Positions 20,728 to 23,232 of a stretch of DNA of 23,232 bases are shown piece after piece. The stretch is from a virus, in IMG/VR virus record IMGVR_UViG_3300046481_000003, positions 1 to 23,232 of that record. One strand, written 5' to 3'. The notes beneath the pieces were generated by a model. It saw only the letters and a list, made by a program, of their open reading frames with translations, was not told where the DNA came from and did no database searches. A program made the translations under genes and the position numbers. The first letter of the stretch is position 1, and the number at the start of each line of letters is the position of its first letter.

Positions 20728-20944
20728 ATTCAATATACCCTTTCGCTATGAAGTCTTTTTCCACCTTCTCGGCAAATAGTTTGAGATTCTTTAAGAATTT
20801 ATCCGCAGGCTGGCCGATAGAAATGGTGAAGCCTGTCTGCTCATACTCGTCGTTGTCGTTCTTAAAGTAAAATCCGAAAAAGATTTTCTCTTTCCCGTCA
20901 TCACTCTTCAAAGCTGCGTCAAATAGGACGCCTGCTATTTTCAT
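20717..20944 (-). CDS. unrecognised 75-residue protein after terminase
   Basis: ATG 20944 overlaps the terminase stop (TAATG), with GGAGGAGCAGG upstream in the terminase end; a TTG at 20959 would extend it into the terminase gene and is less likely. Sequence: MKIAGVLFDAALKSDDGKEK, then IFFGFYFKNDNDEYEQTGFT, then a C-terminal amphipathic helix (ADKFLKNLKLFAEKVEKDF). A small alpha/beta fold is suggested. Its role next to terminase is unknown. Confidence 0.6.
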   Translation of the reverse strand: MKIAGVLFDAALKSDDGKEKIFFGFYFKNDNDEYEQTGFTISIGQPADKFLKNLKLFAEKVEKDFIAKGYIEYGK

Positions 20945-22284
20945 TACCTGCTCCTCCAAGTTCCGCGATTCGGGCGGAAATTTGTTTGCGGCTTAATTAC
21001 TGTAGGCACATACCCGCTGGCAAATGTCCTAAAAGCATCGGCCCCGTGACTCTCCCAACTGTGCTCAGGATGATTGGCCAATGTCTTTTTATTGGCGTCG
21101 TATTCTGCCCTATATCCCTCAAGGGCCGATATACCCTGCCAGCATTTTGTCTTGTCGAACCAGCAGCGGGATAAGATGTTTCTGGCGGCATTGATGCCGG
21201 TCATAACCGCCTGGCTATCCCTTGCCCTTTGAACGATGGTTATTGGCTTAATACCCAAATCCTCCGCTACTTCTTGGCGTGATCTGGCGAATTCCCCGGA
21301 TGAAAGCTCCCTTACGGCCGCATCGTGCGGCATATAGTGATCCCCATAAACATAATGCTTGCTTTGTAATACCTTCGCATAGTGTTCAAGCCCGTATCCG
21401 GTATTTTCATAATAATCTATAATTCTAATTTGTAGGCCGCTTTGTTGTATAAACCAGATTGTTGTTGAGTCATCTACGCCAAGGTCCCAATAAGTATTAA
21501 CAGTAAGACTGCTGGTCCATGGCACGTCGGTTATCCGGCCATCTTTCCGGGCTGATGCCATTGCCTTTGCGTAGTAGGACCCCGGCAGAGCACCTTCAAA
21601 TGAGCAAAAATATTCTTGATTATATAAAGCTTCGCCTAGGTCCTCGCCAAAGGTCCCTATCATTTCAAGTTTGATTGCTTCGAGTTGTTTTGTCGTAAAA
21701 ACAGGCGACTTATCCGCAGGTAGTAATTCAGTAAACCAGATTGGGTTTGATGAGGCATAATCATATAGTCGCTTCAAGTGGTTGTTTCCCCTGGACGTTG
21801 TAATAAAGATCGCCCACCCGCCGTTTTCTTCTAGAATAGGGGATAAATATGCCCACGCCTGTGGGTCCGCCAGGGCATACTCTGAAAAAATAATTCCTAC
21901 CGGCGGCGAACCCAATAATGCGTTATAATTATCCGAGCCGACTAACTGCCAGATTGAACCACTTTTAAATTCAATCAGCATTTCTGTCTGGTTTGTTCTC
22001 TTCCTGATTGCCTCGGGGAACGCCTCGTCGATTCTCTTTTTCCCCGTATGCGGATTAACAGCCTCCCATATGGCTTTTCGGCATTGATTAAACTGTGGGA
22101 GCATATGCCAGTAATTGCCAATACGTTGCTGTGTCGCTGTTGCGGTAAAGTGAAGCGCAACATCATCCTTGCCCCAGCGCCTATGTGCCACTTCACATAC
22201 GCGGAGTCCGCCGTTTTCCAAGTAAGACCATAGAGGCATCTGGTCAGGGCGCGGCTCCCAATTATTCGGAAGGATTATTTCCAT
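20944..22284 (-). CDS. terL: large terminase subunit (packaging ATPase and nuclease)
   Basis: A 446-residue protein. ATPase: Walker A-type HRRWGKDD (34-41), Walker B GIIFSEYA with the catalytic Glu at 135, and the coupling motif ITTSRG (161-166). Nuclease: Asp 267 in YWDLGVDDST, PHDAA (319-323) with Asp 321, and HGADAFRT with Asp 416 form the RNase H-like acidic cluster. Length is normal for this class. It pumps DNA into the prohead through the portal and cuts the concatemer. ATG 22284 overlaps the small subunit by 23 bases, with AGGAAG nine bases upstream. The whole ATPase and nuclease are intact, and I see no intron in it. Confidence 0.93.
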   Translation of the reverse strand: MEIILPNNWEPRPDQMPLWSYLENGGLRVCEVAHRRWGKDDVALHFTATATQQRIGNYWHMLPQFNQCRKAIWEAVNPHTGKKRIDEAFPEAIRKRTNQTEMLIEFKSGSIWQLVGSDNYNALLGSPPVGIIFSEYALADPQAWAYLSPILEENGGWAIFITTSRGNNHLKRLYDYASSNPIWFTELLPADKSPVFTTKQLEAIKLEMIGTFGEDLGEALYNQEYFCSFEGALPGSYYAKAMASARKDGRITDVPWTSSLTVNTYWDLGVDDSTTIWFIQQSGLQIRIIDYYENTGYGLEHYAKVLQSKHYVYGDHYMPHDAAVRELSSGEFARSRQEVAEDLGIKPITIVQRARDSQAVMTGINAARNILSRCWFDKTKCWQGISALEGYRAEYDANKKTLANHPEHSWESHGADAFRTFASGYVPTVIKPQTNFRPNRGTWRSR

Positions 22285-22774
22285 TTGTGAACTTCCTAAC
22301 GACTACGGTTATTGGCAGAGTTAGATTAACATCGTGCTTATCCGACAAATGGCCTTTTAATTTTGAAATAGAATCGGCTGCTTTCAACTGAACAGCGCAA
22401 TCGTCAACCTCAACAAAATCCCTCGTCATTGAATTTGCGTCTTTCATACCTTCGCCATTAGGAGCTATCACCATTGCAGAAATACATTTTTTAGAGTTGA
22501 GTAATTCTTTATATTTTACGGATAATTCAGAGTCGGGGATGGCGTTGTCTAATAACTTTTGGAATTCGCTGCGAACTTTAGGTTCAGAAAGGATTTGAGA
22601 TACTTGAGATTCCGCTGTTTTTGGTGATAGGCCAGCTTTAATGCCAGCCTCTTTTCGCGTCTTTCCGTCGGTAATTGCTTTAATAATCTTTTTACGACGC
22701 AAGGCCACCGCTGGTTTAGACTTTCCGGCGTGTTTCTTGGGTTGATTTTGTTTTCTCTTTACCTTCTCAGCCAT
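22262..22774 (-). CDS. terS: small terminase subunit
   Basis: A 170-residue protein. Residues 1-30 are basic (MAEKVKRKQNQPKKHAGKSK, ALRRKKIIKAI), followed by a helix-turn-helix: DGKTRKEAGIKAGLSPKTAE, SQVSQILSEPKVRSEF, a common small-terminase DNA-binding pattern. The middle is helical (oligomerisation) and the C-terminus ends in beta strands NLTLPITVVVRKF, likely contacting the large subunit. It recognises the packaging site and activates the large subunit. Overlap with the large subunit gene supports the pair. Confidence 0.85.
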   Translation of the reverse strand: MAEKVKRKQNQPKKHAGKSKPAVALRRKKIIKAITDGKTRKEAGIKAGLSPKTAESQVSQILSEPKVRSEFQKLLDNAIPDSELSVKYKELLNSKKCISAMVIAPNGEGMKDANSMTRDFVEVDDCAVQLKAADSISKLKGHLSDKHDVNLTLPITVVVRKFTNGNNPSE

Positions 22775-22780
22775 ATCAAT

Positions 22781-22861
22781 TCACATTATTAACTCTGCCG
22801 CACTAAGGCACTGATGGTCCCGGTACTTCTTTTTGAGTTTTTCTTTGAGCCAGTTAAGCAT
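22781..22861 (-). CDS. candidate 26-residue micro-protein
   Basis: ATG 22861 begins one base after the stop of the zinc-ribbon gene. The translation is MLNWLKEKLKKKYRDHQCLS followed by AAELIM, an amphipathic basic helix. It ends 7 bases before the small terminase start. Too short for composition statistics; supported only by tight fit in the operon. Confidence 0.4.
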   Translation of the reverse strand: MLNWLKEKLKKKYRDHQCLSAAELIM

Positions 22862-22862
22862 A

Positions 22863-23210
22863 TTAAGATTCCTTCTCAAATTTTTCTTCCAGCCAGGCTT
22901 TTGGGTTTGCCGGCGGAGCCTGTGGTAAACTTAAGATCGCCTCCATGATCCGCGCCGTGTCGTCTCCCTGCTTTATATGTGATTTAACAAAAACTGTCAA
23001 TGGAATTAAACTAGCGTAAGAAGAATATATCCCGGAGTGGATCACTCTTATAATATCCTTTCCCCGCGGTGAGTTCCAATATGGAGTCTTACATTTCGGA
23101 CAAACTATCGGAAGTTTAAAATCCTTTGTTTCTTGATGGATTAATACTTCCGGAGCCCACTCGTGTCCACACCGATAACAAGAGAACCCAATGATATTAA
23201 TTACCGGCAT
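22863..23210 (-). CDS. zinc-ribbon protein, unknown
   Basis: A 115-residue protein. I choose ATG 23210 (MPVINIIGFSCYRCGHEWAP) with a GGGGTGG nearby; the frame also stays open to the window edge from a TTG. Two Cys pairs, CYRC (11-14) and CPKC (about 36-39), form a rubredoxin-like zinc ribbon. The rest is beta and helix (DIIRVIHSGIYSSYASLIPL, ILSLPQAPPANPKAWLEEKF). It lies immediately upstream of the terminase genes. Small zinc ribbons in phages can be nucleic-acid-binding or recombination accessory proteins; no specific role is evident. Confidence 0.6.
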   Translation of the reverse strand: MPVINIIGFSCYRCGHEWAPEVLIHQETKDFKLPIVCPKCKTPYWNSPRGKDIIRVIHSGIYSSYASLIPLTVFVKSHIKQGDDTARIMEAILSLPQAPPANPKAWLEEKFEKES

Positions 23211-23232
23211 TAACCACCCCTTTTGCCTCAAT

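Noticed and set aside
1-23232. CRISPR array, tRNA genes, transposase or attachment site
   Set aside because: No regular spaced repeats, cloverleaf-like sequence, transposase motif or terminal inverted repeats were found by eye on either strand.

Overview
The window is a late (structural and packaging) module of a tailed phage or prophage. Every gene I support lies on the minus strand, so transcription runs from the right edge (23,232) toward position 1. Stop/start overlaps of the ATGA, TAATG and TGATG type are frequent, and many genes have AGGAGG-like ribosome binding sites. Several starts are GTG or TTG, which fits a bacterial host. Host and phage genus cannot be fixed from this sequence. 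There is no integrase, tRNA, lysis gene or DNA replication gene in view. The set of proteins (long P22-type portal, N4-gp56-type capsid protein, two head-tail adaptor-like proteins, short internal virion-like proteins, no tape measure or tail sheath) suggests a short-tailed podophage-like virus.

Right to left. 23,210-20,435 holds a zinc-ribbon protein, the small and large terminase subunits and several very small genes. 20,448-17,644 is an accessory stretch: three unrecognised small genes, a free-standing HNH endonuclease, a family 2-like glycosyltransferase and a small helix-turn-helix-like protein. 17,537-11,344 is the head module: portal, a charged 80-residue protein, a small beta protein, an acidic scaffold, a 59-residue beta protein and the major capsid protein. 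11,309-6,399 encodes decoration/adaptor/tail-hub type proteins. 6,395-3,325 holds a signal-peptide protein, a LamG plus repeat plus Big2 tail protein, a triple-repeat mini-protein and a second glycosyltransferase. 3,300-4 has two more HNH genes around an acetyltransferase-like protein, a cupin and two internal virion-like proteins.

The main discovery is that the major capsid gene is split. Its two halves (13,329-13,127 and 12,253-11,344) are separated by an 873-base group I intron. The sequence shows the internal guide pairing with both exons (P1 with a U-G pair at the splice site, and P10), plus P4, P7, P8 and P9-type stems. Joining the exons gives a continuous 370-codon frame. The intron encodes an HNH endonuclease whose start and end are read through the ribozyme core.

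The second notable structure is at 19,236-19,893. A relative of that intron endonuclease sits between two copies of the start of one downstream gene. The upstream copy is a frameshifted remnant, the downstream copy begins the intact gene, and the two differ mostly at synonymous sites. This looks like arrival of the endonuclease together with a foreign allele of its neighbour. A third HNH gene (2,575-3,300) has the same stop/start overlap with its downstream gene, so this phage seems to have been colonised repeatedly by HNH elements using different solutions to avoid damaging their targets.
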